Positions 44,922-53,861 are shown, numbered from the stretch's first letter. The stretch: DNA of 64,000 bases from Stutzerimonas stutzeri (GCF_002890915.1 NZ_POUT01000003.1:310001-374000), one strand, 5' to 3'. The notes: generated by a model not told the origin, from the sequence alone. Program-made: numbers and translations.

Positions 44922-45970
44922 TGAGCGAGTGGTGGAATGCGCCGTGCCGGCCGCTGGACGAGCAGGCCCGGGCCCGGGCGCTGGCGCGGCAGGAGCAACT
45001 GACCAAGCCGCGTGGCGCGCTTGGCCGGCTGGAAAGCCTGGCGCTGGAGCTGGCGGCGATGCAGGGTTGCGAGCGGCCACGGGCCGAACGCGTGCGCATC
45101 GCGGTGTTCGCCGGCGACCATGGCGTGGTGGAGGAGGGCGTCTCGGCCTATCCGCAGGCGGTGACGGGACAGATGCTGCGCAATTTCGTGCGCGGCGGCG
45201 CGGCGCTCAGCGTGTTGGCGCGGCGGCTGGATGCGCCGCTGGAGGTGATCGACCTGGGCACCGTCGAGCCGTTGCAGCTGGACGGCGTGACGCACCTGCG
45301 CCTCGGCCCGGGCACGGCCAATTTCTCCCGCGCCGCGGCCATGAGCGAAGAACAGCTGCGCCAGGCGCTGGCGGCCGGCCGCGACAGCGCGCAACGGGCG
45401 GCGGCTGCTGCCGCGCAGCTGTTCATCGGCGGCGAAATGGGCATCGGCAACACCAGCTGCGCCAGCGCACTGGCCGCGGTGCTGCTGCCGCGCTCGCCGC
45501 TGCTGCTGGTTGGCCCGGGTACCGGCCTGGATGCCGCCGGCCTGCAGCGCAAGCTGCAGGTGATCCAGGCCGCGCTGGCGCTGCATGGCGCGTACTGCCG
45601 CGAGCCGCTGGAAGCCCTGCGCCGCCTCGGCGGTTTCGAGGTGGCGGCGCTGGCGGGGGCCTATCTCGGCTGTGCCCAGGCCGGCGTCCCGGCGTTGGTG
45701 GACGGCTTCATCTGCAGCGTCGCCGCGCTCTGCGCGACACGCCTGAACCCCGAGTGTCGCGCCTGGCTGATCTTCGCCCATCGCTCCGCCGAACCCGGCC
45801 ACCTGGCGGTGCTCGACGACATGGGCGCCGAACCGCTGCTCGACCTCGGCCTGCGCCTGGGCGAGGGCAGCGGCGCGGCGCTGGCGGTGCCGCTGCTGCA
45901 ACAGGCCTGCGCGCTGCACGACGGGATGGCGACCTTCGCCGAGGCGGCGGTTTCGGACCGGCCGGCATGA
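44921..45970 (+). CDS. cobT: CobT, nicotinate-nucleotide--dimethylbenzimidazole phosphoribosyltransferase
   Basis: 349 residues. Conserved parts are [26 protein letters not shown] and [14 protein letters not shown], plus the catalytic Glu region near the C-terminus ([11 protein letters not shown]). It activates dimethylbenzimidazole made by BluB. The name CobU is used in Pseudomonas. The ribosome site is GAAAGGAG. Confidence 0.95.
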   Translation: MSEWWNAPCRPLDEQARARALARQEQLTKPRGALGRLESLALELAAMQGCERPRAERVRIAVFAGDHGVVEEGVSAYPQAVTGQMLRNFVRGGAALSVLARRLDAPLEVIDLGTVEPLQLDGVTHLRLGPGTANFSRAAAMSEEQLRQALAAGRDSAQRAAAAAAQLFIGGEMGIGNTSCASALAAVLLPRSPLLLVGPGTGLDAAGLQRKLQVIQAALALHGAYCREPLEALRRLGGFEVAALAGAYLGCAQAGVPALVDGFICSVAALCATRLNPECRAWLIFAHRSAEPGHLAVLDDMGAEPLLDLGLRLGEGSGAALAVPLLQQACALHDGMATFAEAAVSDRPA

Positions 45971-46551
45971 GCGCGCGCATCGATCTGCTGCGCCACGGCG
46001 AAACCGAACGCGGTGGCGGCTTTCGTGGCAGTCTCGACGATGCCTTGACCGCCCGCGGCTGGCAGCAGATGCGCGAGGCGGTGGACGGCGCCGGCCCCTG
46101 GGACGCGCTGATCAGCTCGCCCTTGCAGCGTTGCGCCGCCTTCGCCCGGGAACTGGCCAGGCGCCGCGGACTGCCGCTGTACCTGGAAGCCGACCTGCGC
46201 GAGCTGCATTTCGGCGACTGGGAAGGGCGCAGCGCCGCCGAGCTGATGCAGGCCAGCGCCGAGGCGCTGGAGCGTTTCTGGGCCGATCCCTACGGCTGCA
46301 CCCCGCCCGGCGGCGAGCCGCTGGCGGACTTCGAACGGCGGGTACTGACTGCCCTGCTGCGCCTGCAGCGCCGCTTCGTCGGCCAGCGCCTGCTGCTGAT
46401 CGGCCATGCCGGGGTGATGCGCCTGCTGCTGGCACGGCAACGGGGCCTGCCGCGCGAGCGGTTGCTGGAGGTGACGGTGGCGCATGGCGAGCTGCTGCCG
46501 CTGGCCCGCTTGCGGCCATGCCCGCATGGCGAGCACGGCGGCAACGCCTGA
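45967..46551 (+). CDS. Alpha-ribazole phosphatase-like histidine phosphatase
   Basis: 194 residues with the RHGE motif at 9-12 and the second catalytic His in [12 protein letters not shown]. Its position between cobT and cobS points to removal of phosphate from alpha-ribazole phosphate (or from adenosylcobalamin phosphate). Often called CobC in enterics, a different protein from the PLP enzyme above. ATGA overlap with cobT. Confidence 0.9.
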   Translation: MSARIDLLRHGETERGGGFRGSLDDALTARGWQQMREAVDGAGPWDALISSPLQRCAAFARELARRRGLPLYLEADLRELHFGDWEGRSAAELMQASAEALERFWADPYGCTPPGGEPLADFERRVLTALLRLQRRFVGQRLLLIGHAGVMRLLLARQRGLPRERLLEVTVAHGELLPLARLRPCPHGEHGGNA

Positions 46552-46563
46552 ACGGGAACCGAC

Positions 46564-47301
46564 ATGCTGCCGCTATTGATCGCCCTGCAGTTTCTCACCA
46601 GCCTGCCGATCCGCCTGCCCGCGCTGCCCACGCCGCGGCAGCAGGGGCGCTCGCTGCTCTGCTACCCGCTGGTCGGGGCTTTGTTGGGCGCGCTGCTCTG
46701 GCTCGGCGCCATCCTGCTGGCAGGCGCGCCGCCGCTGTTGCAGGCGGCCTTGCTGCTGACGCTCTGGGTGGCCCTGAGCGGCGCCCTGCACCTCGATGGC
46801 CTGGCCGACAGCGCCGATGCCTGGCTCGGCGGTTTCGGCGACCGCGAGCGCACCCTGGCGATCATGAAGGACCCGCGCAGCGGTCCGGTCGCCGTGGTGG
46901 TGCTGGTACTGGTGCTGTTGCTCAAGTTCGCCGCGTTGCTGGCATTGCTGCAGGCCCAGCAATACGCAGCCCTGCTGCTGGCGCCCGTGCTGGGACGCGC
47001 GGCGCTGCTGGCGCTGTTCCTCACCACGGCTTACGTGCGGCCCAGTGGCCTCGGTCAGGCGCTGGCGGCGAATCTGCCGCGGCCCTGGGCGCGCGGCGTG
47101 CTGGCAGCGGCCGCCCTCGGTTGCCTGCCGTTCGGTGCATCCGGGCTGGTTGCCCTGCTGCTGGCCGTGGCGACGTTCTTCCTCGCGCGCCGCGTCATGC
47201 TCCGCCGCCTCGGCGGCACCACCGGCGACACCGCCGGCGCGCTGCTCGAGCTGGTGGAGTGCGCGGTGCTGGTGGGGCTGGCGCTGCAGGTGGGGCGGTA
47301 G
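46564..47301 (+). CDS. cobS: CobS/CobV, adenosylcobinamide-GDP ribazoletransferase
   Basis: 245 residues, integral membrane, with family motifs PLVGALLGALLW, GALHLDGLADSADAW and MKDPRSGPVAVV. It joins adenosylcobinamide-GDP to alpha-ribazole in the last step of B12 synthesis. The TAG stop lies in the GTAGG head of a repeat that begins at 47298. It is the last B12 gene and the next genes are nif-related, so this is the junction of the two regions. Confidence 0.94.
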   Translation: MLPLLIALQFLTSLPIRLPALPTPRQQGRSLLCYPLVGALLGALLWLGAILLAGAPPLLQAALLLTLWVALSGALHLDGLADSADAWLGGFGDRERTLAIMKDPRSGPVAVVVLVLVLLLKFAALLALLQAQQYAALLLAPVLGRAALLALFLTTAYVRPSGLGQALAANLPRPWARGVLAAAALGCLPFGASGLVALLLAVATFFLARRVMLRRLGGTTGDTAGALLELVECAVLVGLALQVGR

Positions 47302-47407
47302 GTTGGGCTGGCTTTGAGTTCGGCGTGTCATGTTGGGCTTCGTCGCTATGCTCCTCAACCCAACCTACTCAGGCCGTAGGTCGGGTTGAGCGCAGCGAAG
47401 CCCGACG
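47298..47407. repeat. Pair plus single GTAGGTTG/GTAGGTCG repeats at the cob-nif junction
   Basis: An inverted pair (47298 and the minus copy ending at 47368) is followed by a third element at 47376-47407, GTAGGTCGGGTTGAGCGC to CCCGACG. The first supplies the cobS stop. The rest of the gap up to 47504 shows nothing recognisable. Confidence 0.8.
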
Positions 47408-47504
47408 AGCGCGGGATCAGGCCACGAATTCGTCATGCCATCGGTCTTTTCACGCCCCGGCGATCATCTTCGCCGCGGCACGCTCAGCCTGCGCTCGCCC
47501 CGGC

Positions 47505-47837
47505 CTAGCTTTCCGCCGCGAGGGCGGCATCGAGTTGCGCCACCAGGCTGCCGTCGGCTTCCAGGCCGAGGATGATGTCGCAGCCGCCGACCAGCTCGCC
47601 CCGCAGGAACAGCTGTGGGTAGGTCGGCCATTGCGAGATCTTCGGCAGCTTCTCGCGGATATGCGGTGCCAGCAGCACGTTGACCGTGGCGAACGGCCGG
47701 CCGCTGTTCTTCAGTGCCGCCACCGCGGCGCGGGAGAAACCGCACTCCGGCGCTTCCGGCGTGCCCTTCATGTACAGCAGCACCGGATGCTCGGCGAGTT
47801 GCTGGCGGATGCGTGCTTCGGTATCGAGAACGTGCAT
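47505..47837 (-). CDS. Monothiol glutaredoxin of the nif region
   Basis: 110 residues with the monothiol site CGFS (Cys32) and WPTYPQLFLRGELVGGCDI typical of Grx4/5-type proteins that bind and transfer [2Fe-2S] clusters. In A. vinelandii a glutaredoxin (Grx5nif) occupies the same place at the end of the nifB operon. Probably helps deliver Fe-S clusters to nitrogenase proteins. It is the last gene of the six-gene operon. Confidence 0.9.
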   Translation of the reverse strand: MHVLDTEARIRQQLAEHPVLLYMKGTPEAPECGFSRAAVAALKNSGRPFATVNVLLAPHIREKLPKISQWPTYPQLFLRGELVGGCDIILGLEADGSLVAQLDAALAAES

Positions 47838-47841
47838 GCGT

Positions 47842-48201
47842 TCACTCCATCGCCAGCGCGTAGCGGGCGCTGTAGGCGCCGGGGGTGGCATGGGCCCGTT
47901 GCGGGCGAGCCTTCCAGGCCTCGTAGCCGCCGTCCAGGCTGTAGCAGTTGATGAAGCCGAAGTCGCTGAACAGCTGTGCCATGTCGCGGCTGGCATGGCC
48001 GCGTTCGCAACAGATGATCAGGTGGACATGATTCGGCGTGCTCTTGAGCAGCGTGCGCAGGTTCAGCTCGCTGAGGCGGGTGGCGCGCGGGTCGTGGCCC
48101 TGGCAGTAGGCGCGGGCATCGCGCATGTCCAGCAGCATGGTGTTTTCGGTCGCCAGCAGCCGCTGGGCCTGCTCGACGCTGATGCGTTGGTAGTCGCTCA
48201 T
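47842..48201 (-). CDS. rhdN: Rhodanese-domain protein (RhdN-like)
   Basis: 119 residues, one rhodanese domain. The active-site loop reads CCERGHAS with cysteines at 64 and 65, the second being the expected persulfide cysteine. In Azotobacter RhdN lies after nifQ as here. It may supply sulfane sulfur for Fe-S or molybdenum-sulfur chemistry. The start at 48201 gives MSDYQRISVEQ and overlaps the nifQ stop. Confidence 0.87.
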   Translation of the reverse strand: MSDYQRISVEQAQRLLATENTMLLDMRDARAYCQGHDPRATRLSELNLRTLLKSTPNHVHLIICCERGHASRDMAQLFSDFGFINCYSLDGGYEAWKARPQRAHATPGAYSARYALAME

Positions 48202-48755
48202 TGCTCTTCTCCAAAACAATCGTGATAGGTCGGGCAGGTTTCACAAGAAGGGGAGCGGCAGACGTAGCCGCCGTCCTGTTCGCATAGTTGTTTGTAGAGG
48301 AATTTCTTCCAGCGCATGTCCTGGGTGTTGCGCCGGGCCAGCTGCGGGAAGTTGTGCATCAGCAGCGCGTACAGCTGCGCCCGTGAGGCCAGGCCGAGGT
48401 CGCGCCACAGGTGTTCGCCACCGAGGCAGGCGGCGGCGACGATGGCGGCCATCGCCGGTTCGCCGTGGTCGTCCTGGCCGTCCAGCAGCAGGTCGTGCAG
48501 CGCCTGCCATTCTTCCCGGCGCAGCGCCAGCAACTCTTCGCGCAGGGCGTCGCGTTCGCCGAGCAAGGCCTCGTCGGCGCTACGGGATGGTGGTCGCAGC
48601 CCATGGCGTGCCAGGAGCTCGGCGTACTGCGCCGCGTCGAGCCCGAGGTGCTGCGGCAGGCAGCTGCGGCCTTCGCGCTGGGCGCGGATGATCTGCGCCA
48701 GCCAGGCCGGGTTGTCGTCGACCGCGACCTCAAGGCAAAGCGCGGCCCGGCTCAT
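48198..48755 (-). CDS. nifQ: NifQ, molybdenum donor for FeMo-cofactor
   Basis: 185 residues. The C-terminal motif C166-x4-C171-x2-C174-x5-C180 is the NifQ signature that holds the Fe-Mo-S cluster, and the KFLYKQLCEQ segment precedes it. NifQ provides molybdenum to NifEN/NifH during FeMo-co synthesis. A longer frame to 49166 belongs to nifO in another phase. The start overlaps nifO by four bases. Confidence 0.93.
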   Translation of the reverse strand: MSRAALCLEVAVDDNPAWLAQIIRAQREGRSCLPQHLGLDAAQYAELLARHGLRPPSRSADEALLGERDALREELLALRREEWQALHDLLLDGQDDHGEPAMAAIVAAACLGGEHLWRDLGLASRAQLYALLMHNFPQLARRNTQDMRWKKFLYKQLCEQDGGYVCRSPSCETCPTYHDCFGEEQ

Positions 48756-49198
48756 TGCGGCGTGCTCGCGGCGGGGCGGCAACCGAGCGCCGAGCTGGTG
48801 CCCAGCGAACAACCGCTGATGTTCGGCGCCAGCGCCGGCAGCCGGCCCTTGCACGGCAGCCAGGCGTTTATGCCGACCAGGTCGAAGTCGACCATGTAGT
48901 GCATGCCGCAGCGGATCAGCGGGCGGCGGATCAACAGCGGCTGGGCGATCATCAGCTTCAGCGCCTGTTCGGCGCTCAGCCCCGTGGGGTCCAGCTCGCC
49001 GTACTTGATCGCCGGTGCCGAGGGGTTGAACCACTCGGTCACCGGCAAAGCGCCGAAGAACGGTCGCAGGCGCTCCGGCGTCCAGGCCTCGCGCAGCAGG
49101 TCGCGCACTTCCAGCTCGATGCCCGCCGAACGCAGCAGCTCCTTCTGCAGGCGGTTGGTGGCGCAACCGGGCTTCTCGTAGAAGATGATGCAGGACAT
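48752..49198 (-). CDS. nifO: NifO, ArsC/Spx-like nif protein
   Basis: 148 residues of the arsenate reductase-like thioredoxin fold, with MSCIIFYEKPGCATNRLQK at the start. In the known NifO of A. vinelandii the gene lies between fdxN and nifQ, as here. It has been linked to molybdenum or nitrate effects on nitrogen fixation; mechanism unknown. Extra cysteines occur at LPCKGR, SGCSLG and GCRPA in the C-terminal part. Confidence 0.88.
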   Translation of the reverse strand: MSCIIFYEKPGCATNRLQKELLRSAGIELEVRDLLREAWTPERLRPFFGALPVTEWFNPSAPAIKYGELDPTGLSAEQALKLMIAQPLLIRRPLIRCGMHYMVDFDLVGINAWLPCKGRLPALAPNISGCSLGTSSALGCRPAASTPQ

Positions 49199-49208
49199 GG
49201 CAACCTCC

Positions 49209-49487
49209 TCAACGGGCCTGGATGGTGCGCATGGCCTCGGCCAGCCGTTCCGGCGGAATGCCGGTCAGCGAGCCGGCCGGGTTGGCCGGGCTGCCGTCGG
49301 CCAGCAGGATCGCGCCTTCGATGGGGCAGATGCTCGCGCACTGCTGCTCGGCGTAGTCGCCGTCGCATTCGGTGCACTTGTGCGCGCTGATGCGGAAGTA
49401 CGCAGTGCCGGGGCTGATTGCCTCGCTCGGACAGACATCCACGCAGGCCCAGCAGTTGACGCAGGATTCGACGATTTGCAGTGCCAT
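49209..49487 (-). CDS. fdxN: FdxN, nif-type 2[4Fe-4S] ferredoxin
   Basis: 92 residues. Cluster ligands are CVNCWACVDVCP (residues 9-20) and CTECDGDYAEQQCASICP (38-55), with the longer insertion between the second and third cysteine of the second motif typical of nif ferredoxins. FdxN serves NifB in FeMo-co precursor synthesis in Azotobacter. The ATG has GGAGGTGG upstream. It lies 11 bases after nifB. Confidence 0.95.
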   Translation of the reverse strand: MALQIVESCVNCWACVDVCPSEAISPGTAYFRISAHKCTECDGDYAEQQCASICPIEGAILLADGSPANPAGSLTGIPPERLAEAMRTIQAR

Positions 49488-49498
49488 GCTCCACCTCC

Positions 49499-51013
49499 TC
49501 ATGCCATCAGGCATTGCTCCGCTTGGGTTGCCGCGTCGAGGCGGCCGCTGGCGATCATTTCCTGATACACCGCCAGCACCGCTTCCTCGATGGGCTCCAT
49601 GGCGTGCTCGCCGTTGGGCTGGATGCCGGCGGCTTCCAGCTCGCCCCAGGGTTCGAAGCCGATCTTCGAGCAGAGCACCGCCTCGCAGCCCTTGAGCGCG
49701 CGGATGCTGCCCGACAGTGCGCTGTCCTTGTCGCCGCAGCTGTCGTTGCCGATGCAGTACTGCTCGACCTTGCGGTGGCCGATGAAGCGCACCCCGGCCG
49801 GCGAGGCCTCGTAGACGAGGAATTCGCGGGCATGGCCGAAGTGCTGGTTGACCAGGCCGCCGCCGCTGGTGGCCACGGCCATCAGCACCGGGCGATGGCC
49901 CTTGTCCACTGTGCCGGTGAGCTGCGCAGCGCTGGGGGTGGCCAGGCGCGCCTTCTTCGCCGCGCGTTCGTCCAGCTCCTCCTTGATCGCCGCGTGGATG
50001 GCGGCGCGCTTGACCATCGCCGCCTCGTAGTCGACGTCCATGCTCTCGATCTTGTCGAGGGTGAACTCGTCGCCGCGGTCCTCGCCGAGCAGGCCCACCG
50101 CGTCGGCGCGGCACTGGCGGCAGTGGCGCATCATGTTCATGTCGCCGGCACAGGCGTCCTGCAGGTCCTGCAGTTCCTCCGGTTCCGGGCTGCGCTGGCC
50201 CATCACGCCATAGAAGGTGCCGTGCTCGGCCTCGGCGATCAGTGGCATGACGTTGTGCAGGAAGGCGCCCTTGGCCTTGACGATGCGGCTGACCTCTTTC
50301 AGGTGCTCATCGTTGACGCCGGGGATCAGCACCGAGTTGACCTTCACCAGAATGCCGCGCTCGACCAGCATCTCCAGGCCCTTCTGCTGCTGTTCGATGA
50401 GGATCTTGGCCGCCTTGCGCCCGCGGATGCGCTTGTTGTTCCAGTAGATCCAGGGGTAGATCTCGGCGCCGATGTCCGGGTCCACGCAGTTGATGGTGAT
50501 GGTCACGTGGTCGATGTTGTGCTTGGCCAGTTCGTCGACGCAGTCGGGCAGGGCCAGGCCGTTGGTGGAGACGCACAGCTTGATGTCCGGCGCCTGCTCG
50601 GACAGCATGCGGAAGGTCTCGAAGGTGCGCTGCGGGTTGGCCAGCGGGTCGCCCGGGCCGGCGATGCCGAGCACGGTCATCTGCGGGATGGTCGCCGCCA
50701 CCGCCTTGACCTTCTTCACCGCTTGCACCGGCTCCAGCAGCTCGGACACCACGCCCGGGCGCGATTCGTTGGCGCAGTCGTACTTGCGGTTGCAGTAGTG
50801 GCACTGGATGTTGCAGGCCGGCGCCACCGCCACATGCATGCGCGCGAAGTAGTGGTGCGCCTCCTCGGAGTAGCAGGGGTGGTTGTGCACTTTCTCGCGG
50901 ATGTGCTCGGGAAGGTGCGCGAGCTGGTCATCCGAGCTGCCACAGGAACCCGCTGAACAACCGCCCCCGGCGGTTGGCCCGGCCTCGCTCTGGCCCAGTA
51001 CGTTCAGTTCCAT
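49499..51013 (-). CDS. nifB: NifB, radical SAM FeMo-cofactor precursor synthase
   Basis: 504 residues. The radical SAM cysteines are C67-x3-C71-x2-C74 in CNIQCHYC. Further cysteines near the N-terminus and CRQC bind the substrate clusters. The C-terminal NifX-like domain begins near RPVLMAVATSGGGLVNQHFGHA. NifB fuses [4Fe-4S] clusters with carbide and sulfur to give NifB-co. It heads the operon nifB-fdxN-nifO-nifQ-rhdN-grx, and the promoter lies at 51053-51068. Confidence 0.97.
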   Translation of the reverse strand: MELNVLGQSEAGPTAGGGCSAGSCGSSDDQLAHLPEHIREKVHNHPCYSEEAHHYFARMHVAVAPACNIQCHYCNRKYDCANESRPGVVSELLEPVQAVKKVKAVAATIPQMTVLGIAGPGDPLANPQRTFETFRMLSEQAPDIKLCVSTNGLALPDCVDELAKHNIDHVTITINCVDPDIGAEIYPWIYWNNKRIRGRKAAKILIEQQQKGLEMLVERGILVKVNSVLIPGVNDEHLKEVSRIVKAKGAFLHNVMPLIAEAEHGTFYGVMGQRSPEPEELQDLQDACAGDMNMMRHCRQCRADAVGLLGEDRGDEFTLDKIESMDVDYEAAMVKRAAIHAAIKEELDERAAKKARLATPSAAQLTGTVDKGHRPVLMAVATSGGGLVNQHFGHAREFLVYEASPAGVRFIGHRKVEQYCIGNDSCGDKDSALSGSIRALKGCEAVLCSKIGFEPWGELEAAGIQPNGEHAMEPIEEAVLAVYQEMIASGRLDAATQAEQCLMA

Positions 51014-51052
51014 GTTCGGTCTCCGAATAGAGGTCTGTCCCCGGTACCTGCA

Positions 51053-51068
51053 GCAAGGCTTGTGCCTG
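51053..51068 (-). promoter_or_regulatory. Sigma-54 promoter of the nifB operon
   Basis: On the minus strand the sequence reads CAGGCACAAGCCTTGC, with GG and GC separated by exactly ten bases, the -24/-12 spacing, and GGCAC matching the consensus. The start of transcription would be near 51041, about 28 bases before the nifB ATG. Confidence 0.85.
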
Positions 51069-51120
51069 TTTTCAAGTCATTGTTTAAGAACGAATTTTTC
51101 AGAAAGCGGGCGGAATTCGT

Positions 51121-51136
51121 TGTTTCGCAACGAACA
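51121..51136. promoter_or_regulatory. NifA upstream activator site for nifB
   Basis: The sequence TGTTTCGCAACGAACA is a perfect TGT-N10-ACA NifA site. It is nested in a wider palindrome (TTCGTT to AACGAA). The spacing to the -24 element is about 55 bases, a little closer than usual. Confidence 0.85.
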
Positions 51137-51280
51137 AAGTGGCGGGGCCGGGCGGGGCGGCTGTCGCAAAGGCGACAAGCTGCGCACGCCCGGTTCCCGG
51201 GCTGTCGCGACCCGGTGCTCCAGACGATTGCGCATGGCGGGCCGCGATCCGCACCAGCGCCCCGGCCCGCTGGTGCCGGG

Positions 51281-51673
51281 CTACTCCTCGAGGCGCCCGC
51301 TGGCGTCGCGATCGCGCGCGTAATGATGGGTGAGCGGAAACGCCGGCAGCCAGGACTCGCGGCGGACGGTCCAGAGCTCGTAGGTGGGCATCAGCTGGTC
51401 GGGGGCATCGAGGGCTCCCAGGCTCACCTCGATTTCGTCCGCGGTGCGCGCGAAGACGGACGAGCCGCAGCGGGGACAGAAGAATCGCCCGGCGTAGTCG
51501 CGTGTCTCGCCCGTGACCGTCACCGCCGCCTGAGGGAATATCGCCGAGGCGTGGAACAGGGCCCCGTGATGCTTGCGGCAGTCGAGGCAATGGCAAAGGC
51601 CGACCCGGTATGGGCGGCCCGACGCCACGATGCGGACGTCGCCGCATAGGCAACCACCCGTGAATCGCGCCAT
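51281..51673 (-). CDS. GFA/CENP-V family zinc protein
   Basis: 130 residues with the glutathione-dependent formaldehyde-activating (GFA) fold signature: CLCG at 8-11, CHCLDC at 27-32 and CPRCG in the middle. Zinc sites are expected. Members react with glutathione adducts of aldehydes, but the exact substrate is unknown. First gene of the block between nifB and nifA. Confidence 0.88.
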   Translation of the reverse strand: MARFTGGCLCGDVRIVASGRPYRVGLCHCLDCRKHHGALFHASAIFPQAAVTVTGETRDYAGRFFCPRCGSSVFARTADEIEVSLGALDAPDQLMPTYELWTVRRESWLPAFPLTHHYARDRDASGRLEE

Positions 51674-51870
51674 GTTGTATCTCCTCTGGGCCAGGCGGCA
51701 CGGACTTTCCCGGAGCGGGAGCCGCGTGCTTGCCGGACTTATGAAAATAGCAGCTCACGGCTCGAACGGGGCGGCCTCGGCCACGTGCCATGGCAGCACG
51801 TCGGCTACCCGGAAGGGCTGGGCGTCGGCGACTAGAATGCCCCTGTCGCCCACCCTTTCGGAGAACCCAG

Positions 51871-52350
51871 ATGATCAGCAAGAACACCATTTGCCTCTGG
51901 TACGACGGCGCGGCTCTGGAGGCTGCAAGGTTCTATGCCGAGACGTTTCCGGACAGCGCGGTAGGCGCTGTGCTGCACGCGCCCGGCGACTATCCGGCGG
52001 GCCATCAGGGCGACGTCCTGACGGTCGAGTTCACGGTGATGGGCATCCCCTGCCTGGGGCTGAACGGCGGGCCGGGGATCAAGCACAACGAGGCGTTCTC
52101 GTTCCAGGTGGCGACCGACGACCAGGCCGAAACGGACCGCTTGTGGAACGCCATCGTCGCAAACGGCGGCGAGGAGAACGTATGCGGCTGGTGCCGGGAC
52201 AAGTGGGGGCTGTCGTGGCAGATCACGCCGCGTGTCCTGACGGAGGCGATCGCCCATCCCGATCGAGCCGCGGCCAAGCGTGCGTTCGACGCCATGATGA
52301 CCATGAGAAAGATCGACGTCGCGGCGATCGAAGCGGCCCTGGCGGGCTGA
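51871..52350 (+). CDS. VOC-family PhnB-like protein
   Basis: 159 residues starting MISKNTICLWYDG. The pattern of GFSFQVATDD-like strands, the conserved NGGEENVCGWCRDKWGLSWQI and the closing MRKIDVAAIEAA match the PhnB/glyoxalase-like group once annotated as 3-demethylubiquinone methyltransferase. Ligand unknown. The start at 51871 is chosen over 51790 by family N-terminus. Confidence 0.85.
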   Translation: MISKNTICLWYDGAALEAARFYAETFPDSAVGAVLHAPGDYPAGHQGDVLTVEFTVMGIPCLGLNGGPGIKHNEAFSFQVATDDQAETDRLWNAIVANGGEENVCGWCRDKWGLSWQITPRVLTEAIAHPDRAAAKRAFDAMMTMRKIDVAAIEAALAG

Positions 52351-52379
52351 CCGGCGCAGCGCTGGCCGGTTCATCTCGC

Positions 52380-53303
52380 TCATGGCCGCCGGTCGATGAT
52401 GGGCGCATGTTGCGCCATGAGTTCGGCGACCCAATCGATGAACACCCGCAGCTTGGCGCTGACGTGCCGGTTCGGCGGGAATGCCACGTACAGGGGCATT
52501 GGCTCGAGTTGCCAGTGTTCGAACAGGAGCACCAGTTCGCCGCGCGCCAAATGCTCCTTGGCCATGTAGTCCGGCAGCCAGAGGATGCCGAGGCCGGCCA
52601 GGCCGGCGGCGAGGTAGGCGTTGCCGTCGTCGACCGCGAGCACGTACTGGCCGAGCACCTCGACGCGTTCGCCGTTGCCGTGCATGGCGTAGGGAAAGAC
52701 CTTGCCGGCGCGCGCCCAGAGGAAGCCGACGATGCGGTGGTGGGTGTTTTCCAGCTCGCATGGGTGCCGGGGCATGCCGGCGCGTTCCAGGTAGCCCGGT
52801 GCGGCGTAGACGCCGAGGCGCAGGTCGCCGACGCGGCGGGCCACCAGCGACTGGTCGGTGATGTCGCCGCCGCGCACCACGCAGTCGACGTTCTCGTCGA
52901 TCAGGTCGACCCGGCGGTCGCTCACGCCCATGTCGAGCTGGATATCGGGGTAGCGTGCGTGGAAGGCCGGTAGCGCCGGCACCAGGATCATGCGCGCCAG
53001 CGGGCTGGGCACGTCCACCCGCAAGCGCCCCCGGGGCAAGGTCGAGGCGCTGGACAGGCTGGTCTCGGCATCGTCCATGTCGGCCAGCAGGCGCACCACG
53101 CGCTCGTAGTAGGCGGCACCGTCGGCGGTGACGTTGACCTTGCGCGTGGTGCGATTGAGCAGGCGGACACGCAGCCGCGCCTCCAGTTGCTGCACCAGCT
53201 GCGTGACGCTGGTCTTGCTCATGTGCAGGGTCTCGGCCGCCTTGGTGAAACTGCCGGTTTCCACCACACGGGCGAAGGCCTGCATCGCATCGAAACGGTC
53301 CAT
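52380..53303 (-). CDS. LysR-family transcriptional regulator
   Basis: 307 residues. An N-terminal winged helix (FARVVETGSFTKAAETLHMSK) and a substrate-binding domain are present. It most likely controls the divergent RidA-family gene 143 bases away. The start at 53303 gives MDRFDAMQAFARVVE; an ATG 39 bases upstream adds a weak tail. Confidence 0.92.
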   Translation of the reverse strand: MDRFDAMQAFARVVETGSFTKAAETLHMSKTSVTQLVQQLEARLRVRLLNRTTRKVNVTADGAAYYERVVRLLADMDDAETSLSSASTLPRGRLRVDVPSPLARMILVPALPAFHARYPDIQLDMGVSDRRVDLIDENVDCVVRGGDITDQSLVARRVGDLRLGVYAAPGYLERAGMPRHPCELENTHHRIVGFLWARAGKVFPYAMHGNGERVEVLGQYVLAVDDGNAYLAAGLAGLGILWLPDYMAKEHLARGELVLLFEHWQLEPMPLYVAFPPNRHVSAKLRVFIDWVAELMAQHAPIIDRRP

Positions 53304-53446
53304 CGCTGCTCCTGTTGCCCGTCGATTGTTTGGAATCTGCAAACAGTGTTGGCTGGGCTTGCGAGTTTATCCAGGCGCTGGGCCGGCCTACAGTCCCCTC
53401 CATGGTCAATCACGGGCCGGCACGGCCCATCGATGGAGGAACTCTC

Positions 53447-53848
53447 ATGGCCAAGCGTGACGTCGTTTTCCCAGCCGGGCGCCAGGCGCTCTACGAGCTC
53501 AATCGTTATTCGCCGGCGATCCGTTCCAACGGATTCCTGTTCGTTTCCGGGCAGGTCGGCAGCCGCGAGGACGGCTCACCCGAGCCGCAACTGGAGGCGC
53601 AGGTCCGGCGCGCCTTCGACAACCTGAACGCGATCCTGAAAGAAGCGGGTTGCACGTTCGACGATGTGGTCGACGTGACCCTCTTCATGGTCGACCCCGA
53701 GGCGATCTTCGAGCGGGCCTGGAAGGTGGTGTTGTCCGAGTATTGGGGCGAGGCGCCACACCCGACGGTGACCGCCGTGGGCGTGACCTGGCTCTATGGT
53801 TTCCAGTTCGAGGTCAAGGTGATCGCGAGGTTGCCGGAGGCAGGGTGA
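53447..53848 (+). CDS. RidA/YjgF-family protein
   Basis: 133 residues of the RidA superfamily (NGFLFVSGQVG, FDDVVDVTLFMVDPE, PHPTVTAVGVTWL). Canonical RidA hydrolyses reactive imines, but the invariant Arg and Glu positions should be checked before assigning that activity. Divergent from the LysR gene, as is common for a regulator and its target. The start has GGAGGAACTCTC upstream. Confidence 0.88.
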   Translation: MAKRDVVFPAGRQALYELNRYSPAIRSNGFLFVSGQVGSREDGSPEPQLEAQVRRAFDNLNAILKEAGCTFDDVVDVTLFMVDPEAIFERAWKVVLSEYWGEAPHPTVTAVGVTWLYGFQFEVKVIARLPEAG

Positions 53849-53861
53849 GCGTGGTGACCCC

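Noticed and set aside
49209..50114. 301-codon minus frame running from nifB sequence into fdxN
   Set aside because: Only its last 92 codons, from 49487, are fdxN with its own ribosome site; the upstream part overlaps nifB in another frame.
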